From positions 3,509,057-3,573,056 of the forward strand of contig NZ_KB913029.1 in the NCBI RefSeq assembly GCF_000384115.1: a stretch of DNA of 64,000 nucleotides, given 5' to 3'. Origin of the DNA: Sporichthya polymorpha DSM 43042. Lineage in GTDB: Bacteria > Actinomycetota > Actinomycetes > Sporichthyales > Sporichthyaceae. Positions 1 through 7,979 of the stretch are shown here, piece after piece (position 1 is the stretch's first letter; each line of letters begins with the position of its first letter). The notes beneath the pieces are model-generated. The model was given only the letters and a program-made list of their open reading frames with translations. It was not told the DNA's origin and did no database searches. The translations under genes were made by a program, and so were the position numbers.

Positions 1-359
1 TGGGCGACCGGCTCGACACCGACATCGAGGGCGCCGTGCGCGCCGGCACCGACAGCCTGCTCGTGCTCACCGGCGTGACCGGGGCCGCCGACCTGCTCGC
101 CGCGCCGCCGACCCGTCGACCCACCTACCTCGCGGCCGATCTGCGGGGGCTGCTCACGGCGCACCCCGACGTGGACGCCGCCGGTGGGGGCGCCGCGCTC
201 GGCGGCTGGACGGCCCGGGTGTCGGGCGGACGCCTGCGGTTGAGCGGGGAGGGAGACCCGGTCGACGCGTTGCGCGTCGCCTGCGTGGCCACCTGGTCGT
301 TCCCGGGGGACGTCGACACCTCCGAGGTCGTGGTGCGCCTGGCGGCGGGCTCCGTGTGA
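1..359 (+). CDS. HAD-superfamily hydrolase, C-terminal end (5' truncated)
   Basis: Only the last ~118 codons are in the window, entering in the frame that starts at base 3. The visible part opens with GDRLDTDIEGA, the acidic fourth HAD motif that binds Mg2+, followed by a GTDSLLVLTGVT segment typical of the NagD / 4-nitrophenylphosphatase branch (C2-cap HAD phosphatases). The tail of about 80 residues is variable and alanine/glycine rich. Likely a cytoplasmic phosphatase of small phosphorylated metabolites; the substrate cannot be read from this fragment. The stop overlaps the GTG start of the next gene by four bases (GTGA), so the two are probably translationally coupled. Confidence 0.8.
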   Translation, partial: GDRLDTDIEGAVRAGTDSLLVLTGVTGAADLLAAPPTRRPTYLAADLRGLLTAHPDVDAAGGGAALGGWTARVSGGRLRLSGEGDPVDALRVACVATWSFPGDVDTSEVVVRLAAGSV

Positions 360-1267
360 GGAACGGACTGATCGCGGCGACGGTCTTCGCCTGGACCGCG
401 CTCGTCCTCTGCGCGGACGGCGGCAGTGTGCTCGACGGTGCCCTCGGCGGTGTCCTCGACGGTGTGCTCGGCGACGGCGGTCTGGCGACCCAGCGGCTGT
501 TCGGGCTCGCGACGTGGGCGCTGCTGCTGGGTTTCCTGGCGGGGGAGAGCGCGCTCGTCCGCGCCCAGGTCGGGGTGGTCGTCGCGTTCGCGACCGCGGT
601 CGAGTACACGTTCTCGCCGCTGCTCGGCGTCTACACCTACCGCCTCGACAACGTCCCCGCGTACGTGCCGCCGGGGCACGGGCTGGTCTACCTCTGCGCG
701 CTCGCGCTCGGCCGCACGGCCTGGGTGCACCGGCACCACCGCCGTCTCCGGGCCGGCGTCGTCCTCGCCGGCGGCGCGTTCGCGGGCTGGGGTCTGTTCC
801 TGGCCGAGCAGACCGACGTCCTCGGCGCCTTCTGGTATCTCTGCCTGGTCGGGTTCTGCTGGTTCGGCCGGTCGCAGACGCTGTACCTCGGCGCCTTCGC
901 GATCGTCACCTACCTGGAGCTCGTCGGCACCTGGGCCGGGACGTGGACGTGGTCGACGCACGACCCGACCGGGCTGATCCCGATCGGCAACCCGCCCAGC
1001 GGGGCGGCCGGCGGCTACGGCTGGTTCGACCTGGCCGCGTTGTGGTCGGCGCCGTTCGTGCTCGCCTACGTCAGGTGGGCGAGGACCGCGCTGTGGAGGA
1101 GGCCGTTGGTCGCGACCGCACTGCCGCCGTCCGGGCCCGGCCGTCCGGAGACGTCGGTGAACGTCCCGCCGGCCTCGGACACGATCAGCGCGAGCGGGGC
1201 GAGGTCGTGCAACGCGACCTCGGGTTCCGCGGCCAGGTCGACCGTCCCCTCCGCGAGCAGCACGTAG
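356..1267 (+). CDS. Multi-pass membrane protein of unknown function
   Basis: A 303-residue product from a GTG start coupled to the upstream HAD gene. About seven hydrophobic segments span residues 5-240, with conserved-looking loops such as [11 protein letters not shown] and [19 protein letters not shown], so it is an integral membrane protein. No enzymatic motif was recognised. The last ~65 residues (after roughly residue 240) are polar, low in hydrophobicity and lie entirely over the antisense 3' end of hisN. The reading frame simply stays open there, so the tail may be non-conserved read-out rather than a domain. The membrane part is convincing; the function is unknown. Confidence 0.7.
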   Translation: MRNGLIAATVFAWTALVLCADGGSVLDGALGGVLDGVLGDGGLATQRLFGLATWALLLGFLAGESALVRAQVGVVVAFATAVEYTFSPLLGVYTYRLDNVPAYVPPGHGLVYLCALALGRTAWVHRHHRRLRAGVVLAGGAFAGWGLFLAEQTDVLGAFWYLCLVGFCWFGRSQTLYLGAFAIVTYLELVGTWAGTWTWSTHDPTGLIPIGNPPSGAAGGYGWFDLAALWSAPFVLAYVRWARTALWRRPLVATALPPSGPGRPETSVNVPPASDTISASGARSCNATSGSAARSTVPSASST

Positions 1268-1857
1268 GACCAGAAGTCCCCGTACGCCCGCGTCCGCCAG
1301 CACGCGCGGGTCAGGTCGAGGAACCCCGGCAGCAGGCCGCGCTCCTCCCAGCCGGACAGGCTCGAGTACGACAGCGACGCGTCGGCGAGCGTCGCGACCG
1401 CGGAGACCTGGCAGCGCGCCGGCTCCGCCGCACCGCTGCGCGTCCAGGCGCCGCCACCCGCGCTCGCCCACCAGCGCCGGCCGAGCGCGGGGGCCGAGAC
1501 CACGCCGACGACGACGTCGTCGCCGTCCATGAGCGCGATCAGCGTCGCCCAGACCGGGACGCCGCGCACGAAGTTCTTCGTGCCGTCGATCGGATCGATC
1601 ACCCAGCGGCGGGCGCCGGAACCGGCGTCCCCGAACTCCTCGCCGTGGACCGCGTCGACGGGTCGCGCGTCGGCGAGCAGGTCCCGCAGGTGCTGCTCGG
1701 TGTCGCGGTCGGCGTCGGTGACCGGGGTCAGGTCGGGCTTCGACTCGATCCGCAGGTCGAGGGCGCGGAACCGGGCGGTGGTGATCGCGTCCGCAGCGTC
1801 GGCGAGGGAGAGGGCGAGACTCAGATCGTCCGCGTACTTGTCCTGGAAATCGCTCAT
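1066..1857 (-). CDS. hisN: Histidinol-phosphatase, inositol monophosphatase family (HisN type)
   Basis: Predicted to hydrolyse L-histidinol phosphate to histidinol in histidine synthesis, as the IMPase-family HisN does in actinobacteria. The 263-residue protein has the IMPase metal motifs: HGEEFGD near residue 70, [15 protein letters not shown] near 86-100, and a late [15 protein letters not shown] segment. Start chosen at ATG 1857; a GTG directly before it (1860) is an alternative. It follows rsgA by 31 bp on the same strand, completing the aroA-rsgA-hisN order common in actinobacteria. Its 3' end overlaps the convergent membrane protein gene by about 200 bp. An inositol-phosphatase role cannot be excluded from sequence alone. 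Confidence 0.9.
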   Translation of the reverse strand: MSDFQDKYADDLSLALSLADAADAITTARFRALDLRIESKPDLTPVTDADRDTEQHLRDLLADARPVDAVHGEEFGDAGSGARRWVIDPIDGTKNFVRGVPVWATLIALMDGDDVVVGVVSAPALGRRWWASAGGGAWTRSGAAEPARCQVSAVATLADASLSYSSLSGWEERGLLPGFLDLTRACWRTRAYGDFWSYVLLAEGTVDLAAEPEVALHDLAPLALIVSEAGGTFTDVSGRPGPDGGSAVATNGLLHSAVLAHLT

Positions 1858-1888
1858 CACTCGACACCGTAGCGGGGCTGACGTTTCG

Positions 1889-2866
1889 TCAGGTCGTGGG
1901 GTCCGCCTCGTCGCCGCGCTGCGGCACCGAGAGCAGGCGGCGCAGCGAGTCCAGTCGCGCGGGGTCGGCGTGCCCGCCGGCGACCCACTGGTCGAGGCCG
2001 CAGTCGGGTTCGTCGTGGGTGCAGCCGCGCGGGCACTCGGCCGTGCCCGGGAGCAGGTCGGTGAACGCGCTCAGGATGCGGTCCGGCGTGACGTGGGCGA
2101 GCCCGAAGCTGCGCACGCCCGGGGTGTCGATGACCCAGCCGCCCTCGGGGAGCTCGAGCGCGACCGCCGAGCTCGAGGTGTGCCGGCCGCGGCCGGTGAC
2201 CGCGTTGACCACCCCGGTCTCGCGGTCGGTGCCGGGTACCAGGGCGTTGACCAGCGTCGACTTGCCGACGCCGGAGGAGCCCACCAGCACGCTGACGCGG
2301 TCGCGCAGATGCTCGCGCAGCGCCGCGGGCTCCTCGCCACGCGTCGTGACCACGTACGGCGGGTCCAGCGCCGCGTAGGTCGCGAGCAGCTCGTCGGGGG
2401 AGGCGAGGTCGGCCTTCGTCAGGCAGAGCAGGGGTTCCAGACCGGCGTCGTAGGCCGCGACCAGGCAGCGGTCGATGAGGCGCGCCTGCGGCTGCGGGTC
2501 GGCGAGCGCGACCACGACGACGAGCTGATCGGCGTTCGCGACCAGGACGCGCTCGACGGGGTCGGTGTCGTCGGCCGTGCGCCGCAGGACCGAGGTGCGC
2601 TCGTGCAGGCGCACGATGCGGGCGAGGGAGTCCGGACCGCCGGACAGGTCACCGACCAGGGCGACGCGGTCGCCGACCGCGATCCCGCGCCGGCCGAGTT
2701 CGCGCGCCTTCACCGCACCGACCACGGACGGGCCCCTGCCGGGGGAGTCGAGGCGCACGGTGAACCGGCCCCGGTCGACGGTGATCACGCGCCCGTCGAC
2801 CGCCTCGTCGTGCCGGGGACGCAGCCGGCTGCGGGGGCGACTTCCGCGCCCGGGCCGCACCCGCAC
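1889..2866 (-). CDS. rsgA: Ribosome small subunit-dependent GTPase RsgA
   Basis: Circularly permuted GTPase acting in late 30S maturation. Visible parts: an N-terminal OB fold ([17 protein letters not shown] onward); the permuted G motifs with LTKAD (G4) before GSSGVGKST (G1) and DTPGVRSFG (G3); and a C-terminal zinc knuckle [12 protein letters not shown]. The start is uncertain. The conserved [11 protein letters not shown] segment suggests translation begins just upstream, but the only codon overlapping the aroA stop is CTG (2917), so GTG 2866 is given, yielding 325 residues. The frame is otherwise intact. Second gene of the leftward aroA-rsgA-hisN operon. Confidence 0.92.
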   Translation of the reverse strand: MRVRPGRGSRPRSRLRPRHDEAVDGRVITVDRGRFTVRLDSPGRGPSVVGAVKARELGRRGIAVGDRVALVGDLSGGPDSLARIVRLHERTSVLRRTADDTDPVERVLVANADQLVVVVALADPQPQARLIDRCLVAAYDAGLEPLLCLTKADLASPDELLATYAALDPPYVVTTRGEEPAALREHLRDRVSVLVGSSGVGKSTLVNALVPGTDRETGVVNAVTGRGRHTSSSAVALELPEGGWVIDTPGVRSFGLAHVTPDRILSAFTDLLPGTAECPRGCTHDEPDCGLDQWVAGGHADPARLDSLRRLLSVPQRGDEADPTT

Positions 2867-2913
2867 GTCGTCCTCGTCGAAGCGACGGGCCGGACGTGGG
2901 TTCCGTCGGTCGT

Positions 2914-4224
2914 TCAGCCTGCGCCCCCGAGCATCCCGGTCCAGAGGTCGACGAACTCGGGCAGCGTCTTCGCGGTCGTGCCGACGTCCTCGACCTGGAT
3001 CCCGGACACGACCAGGCCGAGAAGGGCGCCGGTCGTCGCCATGCGGTGGTCGGCGTAGGTGCGGAAGACGCCGCCGTGCAGCGGACGCGGGTGGACGCGG
3101 AGCCCGTCGCGGGTCTCGGAGACGTCGCCGCCGAGGTTGTTGATCTCGGTCGCGAGCGCCGCGAGGCGGTCCGTCTCGTGCCCACGCATGTGCCCGATGC
3201 CGCGCAGGGTGCTCGGGGTGTCGGCGAGCGCGGCGACGGCGGCGATCGTCGGCGCGAGTTCGCTGACCTCGCGCAGATCCGCGTCGATGCCGAGGATCCG
3301 ACCCCGGCCGCGGACGACCAGGCCGGAACGGCCGAGCCGGCACTCCGCACCCATGCGGGCCAGCAGGTCGCGCAGGGAGTCGCCCGGCTGCGTCGTGGTC
3401 GACGGCCACCCGGCCACCGTCACCTCGCCGCCGGTGACGAGCGCGGCGGCCAGGAACGGGGCCGCGTTGGACAGGTCGGGTTCGACGTCGAGGTCCCGGG
3501 CGCGGATCGGGCCCGGGCCCACGCGCCACCGCTGCGGCGTCTCGTCCTCGACGTCCACGCCCGCCTGACGGAGCATCAGAATCGTCATGCGGATGTGCGG
3601 CAGCGACGGGACCGGCGGACCGACGTGCACGACGTCGACGCCCTTGTCGTAGCGCGGGGCCGCCAGCAGGAGCCCGGAGACGAACTGCGAGGACGCCGAG
3701 GCGTCGATCTGCACGTTGCCGCCGGGCAGGGAGCCGCGGCCGGCGACCGTGAACGGCAACCGGTCCGGCCCGCCGCCGGCGACGGTGATGCCCGCGCCGA
3801 GGTGACGCAGCGCCTCCAGCACCGGGCCCATCGGGCGTTCCCGGGCGCGCGGGTCGCCGTCGAAGGCGATCTCGCCGTCGGCGAGCACCGCGACCGGCGG
3901 GACGAAACGCATCACGGTGCCGGCGAGCCCGCAGTCGACCGCCGCGGGGCCGCGCAGCGGCTGCGGTTCGACGACCCAGTCCGGGCCGGTGCCCGCCCCG
4001 GGCTCCTCGCGCACGGTGGTGCCCAGGGCGCGGACGGCGCGGAGCATCAGGTCGGTGTCGCGGGAGCGCAGCGGCCGCCGGATCGTGCTGGGTCCGTCGG
4101 CGAGGGCGGCGAGCAGCAGCGCGCGGTTGGTGATGGACTTCGACCCGGGCACCTGCACGGTCGCCGAGACCGGCCCCGCCGCGAGCGGAGCCGCCCAGAG
4201 CCCCTCGGCACCGTGAGCTGTCAC
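2914..4224 (-). CDS. aroA: 3-phosphoshikimate 1-carboxyvinyltransferase (EPSP synthase)
   Basis: Transfers the enolpyruvyl group of PEP to shikimate-3-phosphate in aromatic amino acid synthesis. The 436-residue product is full length, with the family signatures in order: [17 protein letters not shown] near the N-terminus (S3P binding), [27 protein letters not shown] mid-protein, [11 protein letters not shown] and the late [19 protein letters not shown] 4224 is chosen because it begins just before the alignable core ([14 protein letters not shown]). Divergent from the alpha/beta hydrolase gene with only 39 bp between start codons, so both promoters must share that gap or lie within coding sequence. 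Confidence 0.95.
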   Translation of the reverse strand: MTAHGAEGLWAAPLAAGPVSATVQVPGSKSITNRALLLAALADGPSTIRRPLRSRDTDLMLRAVRALGTTVREEPGAGTGPDWVVEPQPLRGPAAVDCGLAGTVMRFVPPVAVLADGEIAFDGDPRARERPMGPVLEALRHLGAGITVAGGGPDRLPFTVAGRGSLPGGNVQIDASASSQFVSGLLLAAPRYDKGVDVVHVGPPVPSLPHIRMTILMLRQAGVDVEDETPQRWRVGPGPIRARDLDVEPDLSNAAPFLAAALVTGGEVTVAGWPSTTTQPGDSLRDLLARMGAECRLGRSGLVVRGRGRILGIDADLREVSELAPTIAAVAALADTPSTLRGIGHMRGHETDRLAALATEINNLGGDVSETRDGLRVHPRPLHGGVFRTYADHRMATTGALLGLVVSGIQVEDVGTTAKTLPEFVDLWTGMLGGAG

Positions 4225-4263
4225 AGTGCGTGAGCGTAGTCGGCGAGTTCGGGAGGTCGGCCG

Positions 4264-4917
4264 GTGCCGGAGCCAGTGCGGAGGATCGAGACCCCGGTCG
4301 GGCCGGCGAGCGCCGAGGTGTTCCCCGCCGTCACACGCGGGCGGAAGCGCGCCGCGCGCACCCTCGTGCTCGGTCACGGCGCCGGTGGCGGCACGAACGC
4401 GCGCGACCTGCAGGCGCTGGCGGCCGCCCTCCCGGAGCGCGGGACGACGGTCGTGCTCGTCGAGCAGCCCTGGCGGCTGGCCGGCCGCAAGGTGGCGTCT
4501 CCGCCGGCGACGCTCGACGTCGCCTGGACGGCCGTGCTGGCCGATCTGCGGGCCGAGGGCCTGCTGACCCCGCGCCTGGTCGTCGGGGGCCGCTCCGCGG
4601 GCGCCCGGGTGGCCTGCCGGACCGCCACCGCCGTCGGGGCCACCGCCGTCCTCGCCCTGTCGTTCCCGTTGCACCCGCCCGGGCGGCCCGAGCGCAGCCG
4701 CGTCGACGAGCTCACGGGGGCCGGCGTCCCCACGCTGGTCGTGCAGGGGGCCAAGGACAGCTTCGGCGGCCCGCCCGAGTTCCCGCCCGGGACCGAGATC
4801 GTCGAGGTCCCCGACGCCGACCACGGCTTCAAGGTGCCCGCCCGGTCGGGGCTGGGGCAGGCGGGGGCGCTGGAGCTGATCGTCGCCGGGGTCGCCGCCT
4901 GGCTCGATCGCCGGTAG
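4264..4917 (+). CDS. Alpha/beta-hydrolase of the Tex30/KANL3-like family
   Basis: A 217-residue cytoplasmic hydrolase. The sequence shows an oxyanion region [16 protein letters not shown] near residue 35, the nucleophile elbow GGRSAGAR near 110, an acid position in [12 protein letters not shown] and the histidine in DADHGFKV, giving a complete Ser-Asp-His triad in family order. This small-lid group is widespread in actinobacteria and often annotated as dienelactone hydrolase-like; its substrate is unknown. It starts at GTG 4264, divergent from aroA, and is followed two bases after the end of its stop-flanking GCC by a perfect 33-bp palindrome. Confidence 0.75.
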   Translation: MPEPVRRIETPVGPASAEVFPAVTRGRKRAARTLVLGHGAGGGTNARDLQALAAALPERGTTVVLVEQPWRLAGRKVASPPATLDVAWTAVLADLRAEGLLTPRLVVGGRSAGARVACRTATAVGATAVLALSFPLHPPGRPERSRVDELTGAGVPTLVVQGAKDSFGGPPEFPPGTEIVEVPDADHGFKVPARSGLGQAGALELIVAGVAAWLDRR

Positions 4918-4920
4918 GCC

Positions 4921-4953
4921 CGTTCAACAAGGGGTGACACCCCTTGTTGAACG
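4921..4953. repeat. Perfect 33-bp palindrome with CAAGGGGTGACACCCCTTG core (copy 1)
   Basis: Sixteen-base arms (CGTTCAACAAGGGGTG and its complement) around a single A. The core is identical to the palindrome at 34050-34082, while the outer arms differ but remain complementary. It lies just downstream of the hydrolase stop codon and before the sigR promoter, so it could be an intrinsic terminator without a T tract. It could also be a protein-binding site or a dispersed palindromic repeat. Confidence 0.8.
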
Positions 4954-4969
4954 TGGGCGAGCGCCACGG

Positions 4970-4995
4970 GGAATCCCTCCCGGGCCGCGGTGGTT
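4970..4995 (+). promoter_or_regulatory. SigR/SigH-type promoter upstream of sigR
   Basis: GGAAT at 4970-4974 and GTT at 4993-4995 are separated by exactly 18 bases, matching the GGAAT-N18-GTT consensus of SigR in Streptomyces and SigH in mycobacteria. The element ends 24 bp before the first sigR start codon, so the sigR-rsrA operon is predicted to be autoregulated by thiol oxidation. Confidence 0.75.
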
Positions 4996-5018
4996 GTGCT
5001 GAGCAGAAGGAGGCCCGC

Positions 5019-5699
5019 ATGACCGCCGCCGTGCTCGATCGCCCTGCATGCCGTCCACACCCCGACCGGGGTGGCATAGGCTCGCAGGCGATGACCGCTA
5101 CGGAGACCCAGGAGCAGCGTGTGGGGCGCTTCGAGCGCGACGCGCTGCCGTTCCTGGACCAGCTCTACGCCGCCGCGATGCGCATGACGCGCAACCCCGC
5201 CGACGCCGAGGACCTGGTGCAGGAGACGTTCGCGAAGGCCTTCGCCTCGTTCCACCAGTTCGAGGAAGGCACGAACCTCAAGGCCTGGCTCTACCGCATT
5301 CTCACCAACACCTTCATCAACTCCTACCGCAAGAAGCAGCGGGAGCCGAAGCAGAGTGGTACCGAGGACATCGAGGACTGGCAGCTCGCGCGAGCGGAGT
5401 CGCACACGTCGTCGGGCCTGAAGTCGGCCGAGGTCGAGGCGCTGGAGCACCTGCCCGACTCGGACGTCAAGGACGCGCTGCAGGAGCTGCCCGAGGACTT
5501 CCGGATCGCGGTCTACCTCGCCGACGTCGAGGGGTTCGCGTACAAGGAGATCGCCGAGATCATGGGCACGCCGATCGGCACCGTGATGTCGCGGCTGCAC
5601 CGGGGTCGCCGCCAGCTGCGGGACCTGCTCGCCGACTACGCCCGCGATCGGGGTCTGGTCCCGGCCGGCGACACCAATGGCACGGGAGAAGCGTCATGA
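5019..5699 (+). CDS. sigR: ECF RNA polymerase sigma factor SigR/SigH (thiol-oxidative stress)
   Basis: Directs transcription of the disulfide-stress regulon (thioredoxin, mycothiol recycling and proteases in relatives). The region 2 segment [30 protein letters not shown] and the region 4 segment [23 protein letters not shown] are close to the Streptomyces SigR sequences I know. Two starts are plausible: ATG 5019, preceded by a strong AGAAGGAGG Shine-Dalgarno (226 residues), and ATG 5091 (202 residues). In S. coelicolor a long unstable and a short stable SigR are made from two starts, and the same arrangement is possible here. The gene overlaps rsrA by four bases. Confidence 0.95.
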   Translation: MTAAVLDRPACRPHPDRGGIGSQAMTATETQEQRVGRFERDALPFLDQLYAAAMRMTRNPADAEDLVQETFAKAFASFHQFEEGTNLKAWLYRILTNTFINSYRKKQREPKQSGTEDIEDWQLARAESHTSSGLKSAEVEALEHLPDSDVKDALQELPEDFRIAVYLADVEGFAYKEIAEIMGTPIGTVMSRLHRGRRQLRDLLADYARDRGLVPAGDTNGTGEAS

Positions 5700-5968
5700 C
5701 GTCCGGCCTGCCTCACTTCACCTCCTGCGCGGACGTCATCGCGCGCGTGGCCGAGTTTCTCGACAACGAGCTCGATCAGGCGGACTGCACGAGGATCCAG
5801 GAGCACCTCGACGAGTGCGAGCCGTGCCTGCGGGAGTTCGGGCTCGACCAGCTCGTCAAGGACGTCGTGAAGCGCAGCTGCGGGTGCGAGACGCCGCCGC
5901 AGGACCTGCGGTCGAAGGTGATGATTCGTATCCGCGAGGTACAGGTACAAATCACCGTCGAGGATTGA
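5696..5968 (+). CDS. rsrA: Zinc-containing anti-sigma factor RsrA (redox-sensing ZAS family)
   Basis: Binds and inhibits SigR when reduced and releases it when its thiols form disulfides. The 90-residue protein has the ZAS motif H37-x3-C41-x2-C44 and the additional reactive Cys11, at the same spacing as S. coelicolor RsrA, plus a C-terminal Cys pair at 62 and 64 and an extra Cys31. ATG 5696 overlaps the sigR TGA (ATGA), ensuring coupled synthesis of sigma and anti-sigma factor. Cytoplasmic, with no membrane segment. The function follows from both sequence and position. Confidence 0.95.
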   Translation: MTSGLPHFTSCADVIARVAEFLDNELDQADCTRIQEHLDECEPCLREFGLDQLVKDVVKRSCGCETPPQDLRSKVMIRIREVQVQITVED

Positions 5969-6043
5969 CGAATCTCACCGTCCGGTGAATGTCGCACGAA
6001 CCGTCGCCGACGAATGAGTGACACTCCACTCCAATAAGTCACG

Positions 6044-6075
6044 AAGGCCCCTGCCGCCATTGCGGCAGGGGCCTT
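6044..6075. terminator. Bidirectional intrinsic terminator between rsrA and bL37
   Basis: Fourteen-base perfect arms (AAGGCCCCTGCCGC and complement) around a CATT loop. The arms start with AA and end with TT, giving short U-runs in both directions. It sits between the convergent sigR-rsrA operon and the bL37 gene. Confidence 0.85.
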
Positions 6076-6093
6076 TCGCGTGTTGGTTCGGCC

Positions 6094-6168
6094 TCAGGCG
6101 TTGGGACGCCGACCGTGATTCGACTTCGACTTCTTCCGGGCCTTGCGGCGCCGAGCCTTCTTGCCCAT
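6094..6168 (-). CDS. 50S ribosomal protein bL37 (24 residues)
   Basis: A tiny, highly basic peptide that starts MGKKARRRKARKKSK and ends SNHGRRPNA. This matches the actinobacteria-specific 50S protein bL37 seen in mycobacterial ribosome structures, including the invariant NHG(R/K)RPN end. ATG 6168 is preceded by a GAGG Shine-Dalgarno. The gene is easily missed because of its length. The 3' side carries the strong bidirectional terminator at 6044-6075. Confidence 0.9.
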   Translation of the reverse strand: MGKKARRRKARKKSKSNHGRRPNA

Positions 6169-6353
6169 GGAGACCTCATTTCGTCCTCGGTTCGGTAGCC
6201 ATCGTCCCACGGATGTCTGGCGCAACGAGGCGCGGGTATCCGCAACCCGTTCGGGCGATCCAAGGCTCCTATTCGGCGTCTTGATGTGCGAACGTTCTCA
6301 AGATCAACTCCGAGAGCCGTCCGGAGGTTCTCGGCCGTAGAGAGGGCAATTCC

Positions 6354-6419
6354 ATGGGCAAGCTCCGCTCCGTTCTCGAGCAGTTCCTGTCGGCCGGCTC
6401 CACCGCCAAGTGGGAGTAG
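6354..6419 (+). CDS. Candidate 21-residue micro-ORF (unknown)
   Basis: ATG 6354 is preceded at proper spacing by GAGAGGG. The peptide begins MGKLRSVLEQFL and ends TAKWE, an amphipathic helix-like sequence with codon usage similar to neighbouring genes. It lies in a 446-bp stretch (6169-6614) between bL37 and the HD-GYP gene that holds no other long plausible frame. It could be a leader peptide, a small regulatory or membrane-associated peptide, or chance. I do not recognise a family. Confidence 0.4.
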   Translation: MGKLRSVLEQFLSAGSTAKWE

Positions 6420-6484
6420 GAACCCACCGCAATGCGCGGTCAGACGTGCCCGGTTCCGAGCCCCGGAAGGAGGTGTCGGTCGTC

Positions 6485-6514
6485 ATGCGCGAGGAGAACT
6501 GGAAGTGGGGCTGA
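6485..6514 (+). CDS. Candidate 9-residue micro-ORF MREENWKWG
   Basis: A near-perfect anti-SD match, GGAAGGAGGT (6465-6474), precedes ATG 6485 by ten bases, followed by nine codons and TGA. An in-frame GTG inside the Shine-Dalgarno would extend it to 13 residues. The two tryptophans in nine residues recall a leader peptide or a very short RiPP-like precursor, but no modifying enzyme or trp gene is adjacent. It sits 65 bp after the 21-residue micro-ORF, which ends in a similar KW pattern. Very short, so low confidence. Confidence 0.3.
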   Translation: MREENWKWG

Positions 6515-6614
6515 ACCCACCGAAGTAACAGCCGGAAAGTGAGATCCGCACCCTTCCCGACGGGCGATTCGGGGTTAGAGTCCGAATCGGTTCGGCCAAC
6601 GGGACGGGGAGGAG

Positions 6615-7979
6615 ATGTCGGCTCTTCCCTGGCGTGCGCGGATCTACGTCGTCGCGGTGTGTGTCGCGGCCCTCGCGGCCGCGTCCACCGTGATCGTCAC
6701 CGGAACCGATCCGGTGGCCCTGGTCGTCATCGGCCTGCTGTTCGCCGTGCTCGACCCCCTGTCCACCGTCTCCCTCGGCCGCGGCCGTGGGGTGACGCTG
6801 TCCGCGAGCTTCCCGGTGTCGCTCGCCGCCGTGATCCTGCTCGGGCCGGCGGGCGCCGCGATCGTCTCGCTGGCCAGCGCCGCCTACCAGCCGTCGCGGC
6901 CGCCGTTGGTCAAGCGGCTGTTCAACGCCGCCGAGCTCGCGGTCTCCGCTGCCTGCGCCGGAGTGGTCTACACGGCCCTCGGCGGCCAGGAGAAGCTCGG
7001 TAGCGACGACTTCCCGCTCGTCCTGCTCGTCGTCGTCGCGACGACCGCCGTCTACTGCGCGGTCAACGCCGGACTCGTGGCCGGCGTTCTGACCCTGGCT
7101 CAGGGCGTGCCGTTCGCGCACGGCCTGCGGACCACCCTGTCGACCGGTCTGGTCGGCTACCTGCTCTACGGGCTGTTCGGCCTGATGATGGCGGTGCTGT
7201 GGAGCACCGAGGTCGGTGCGCTGGCCGCGGTCCTCGTCCTGCTGCCCCTGCTCGTCGCCCGGTGGGCGTTCGGCCAGTACGCCGCGGAGCGGGAGGCGTA
7301 CGAGCGCACCGTCCGCACTCTGGTCGCCGCCGTGGAGACGAAGGACCTGTACACCCGCGGCCATTCCGAGCGCGTGTCCACCGGCGCCGAGCTGATCGCC
7401 CGCCGGCTGAACATGTCCGAGGACCGGGTGGAGCTCGTCCGCTTCGCCGGTCTGCTGCACGACATGGGCAAGCTCGGGGTCCCGACCCGCCTGCTGCAGA
7501 AGGACGGACCGCTCTCGCCGGAGGAGCTGCAGATCATCGCGCTGCACCCGGTCCGGGGCGTCGAGATGGTGCGCGAGATCGAGTTCCTGCGCGAGGCCTA
7601 CGACGGGATCATGCACCACCACGAGCGGGTCGACGGGCGCGGTTACCCGATGGGCCTGAAGGGCGATCAGATCCCCGAGTTCGCTCGGGTCATCTCGGTC
7701 GCCGACGCGTTCGACGCGATGACGTCCACCCGCTCCTACCGGCCGGCTCGCCGGACCGCGGAGGCGATGGCCGAGCTCGAGCGGTGCATCGGGACCCACT
7801 TCGACGCCCGGATGGTCGAGGCCTTCGCCGCCGCGATCGCCGAGTACGGCTGGACCGCCGCCGAGGTGCCCGAGCCCGCCGCCGGCGCCGCGACGCCCGC
7901 CGTCCGCTACGACCACGACGACCCGACCTCCGCCCCGATGCCGCCGCCGGTGGCCCGGCCGATCCGGGAGGACCGGTGA
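6615..7979 (+). CDS. Membrane-bound HD-GYP domain protein
   Basis: The 454-residue protein has six to seven hydrophobic helices over residues 8-220, then an HD-GYP phosphohydrolase domain (about 225-415). Visible catalytic motifs are YTRGHSERV, the paired LLHDMGKLG (HD), MHHHERVDGRGYP (the HH and GYP signature) and VADAFDAMTS. Intact HD-GYP domains hydrolyse cyclic di-GMP in characterised proteins, so this is a candidate inner-membrane c-di-GMP phosphodiesterase whose N-terminal helices may sense a membrane or extracellular cue. The start ATG 6615 has a GGGGAGGAG Shine-Dalgarno. The stop overlaps the GTG of the next, related gene, so the two form a coupled pair. Confidence 0.85.
   Translation: MSALPWRARIYVVAVCVAALAAASTVIVTGTDPVALVVIGLLFAVLDPLSTVSLGRGRGVTLSASFPVSLAAVILLGPAGAAIVSLASAAYQPSRPPLVKRLFNAAELAVSAACAGVVYTALGGQEKLGSDDFPLVLLVVVATTAVYCAVNAGLVAGVLTLAQGVPFAHGLRTTLSTGLVGYLLYGLFGLMMAVLWSTEVGALAAVLVLLPLLVARWAFGQYAAEREAYERTVRTLVAAVETKDLYTRGHSERVSTGAELIARRLNMSEDRVELVRFAGLLHDMGKLGVPTRLLQKDGPLSPEELQIIALHPVRGVEMVREIEFLREAYDGIMHHHERVDGRGYPMGLKGDQIPEFARVISVADAFDAMTSTRSYRPARRTAEAMAELERCIGTHFDARMVEAFAAAIAEYGWTAAEVPEPAAGAATPAVRYDHDDPTSAPMPPPVARPIREDR

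Noticed and set aside
125-1867. Long open frames antisense to hisN, aroA, kgd, mce and others
   Set aside because: High GC keeps alternate frames open; these translations are Arg/Pro/Ala-rich low-complexity shadows without domains, and the opposite strand has clear genes.
6485-6514. trp-type attenuator leader
   Set aside because: Two Trp codons in nine are suggestive, but no trp gene or terminator/antiterminator hairpin follows; kept only as an unassigned micro-ORF.
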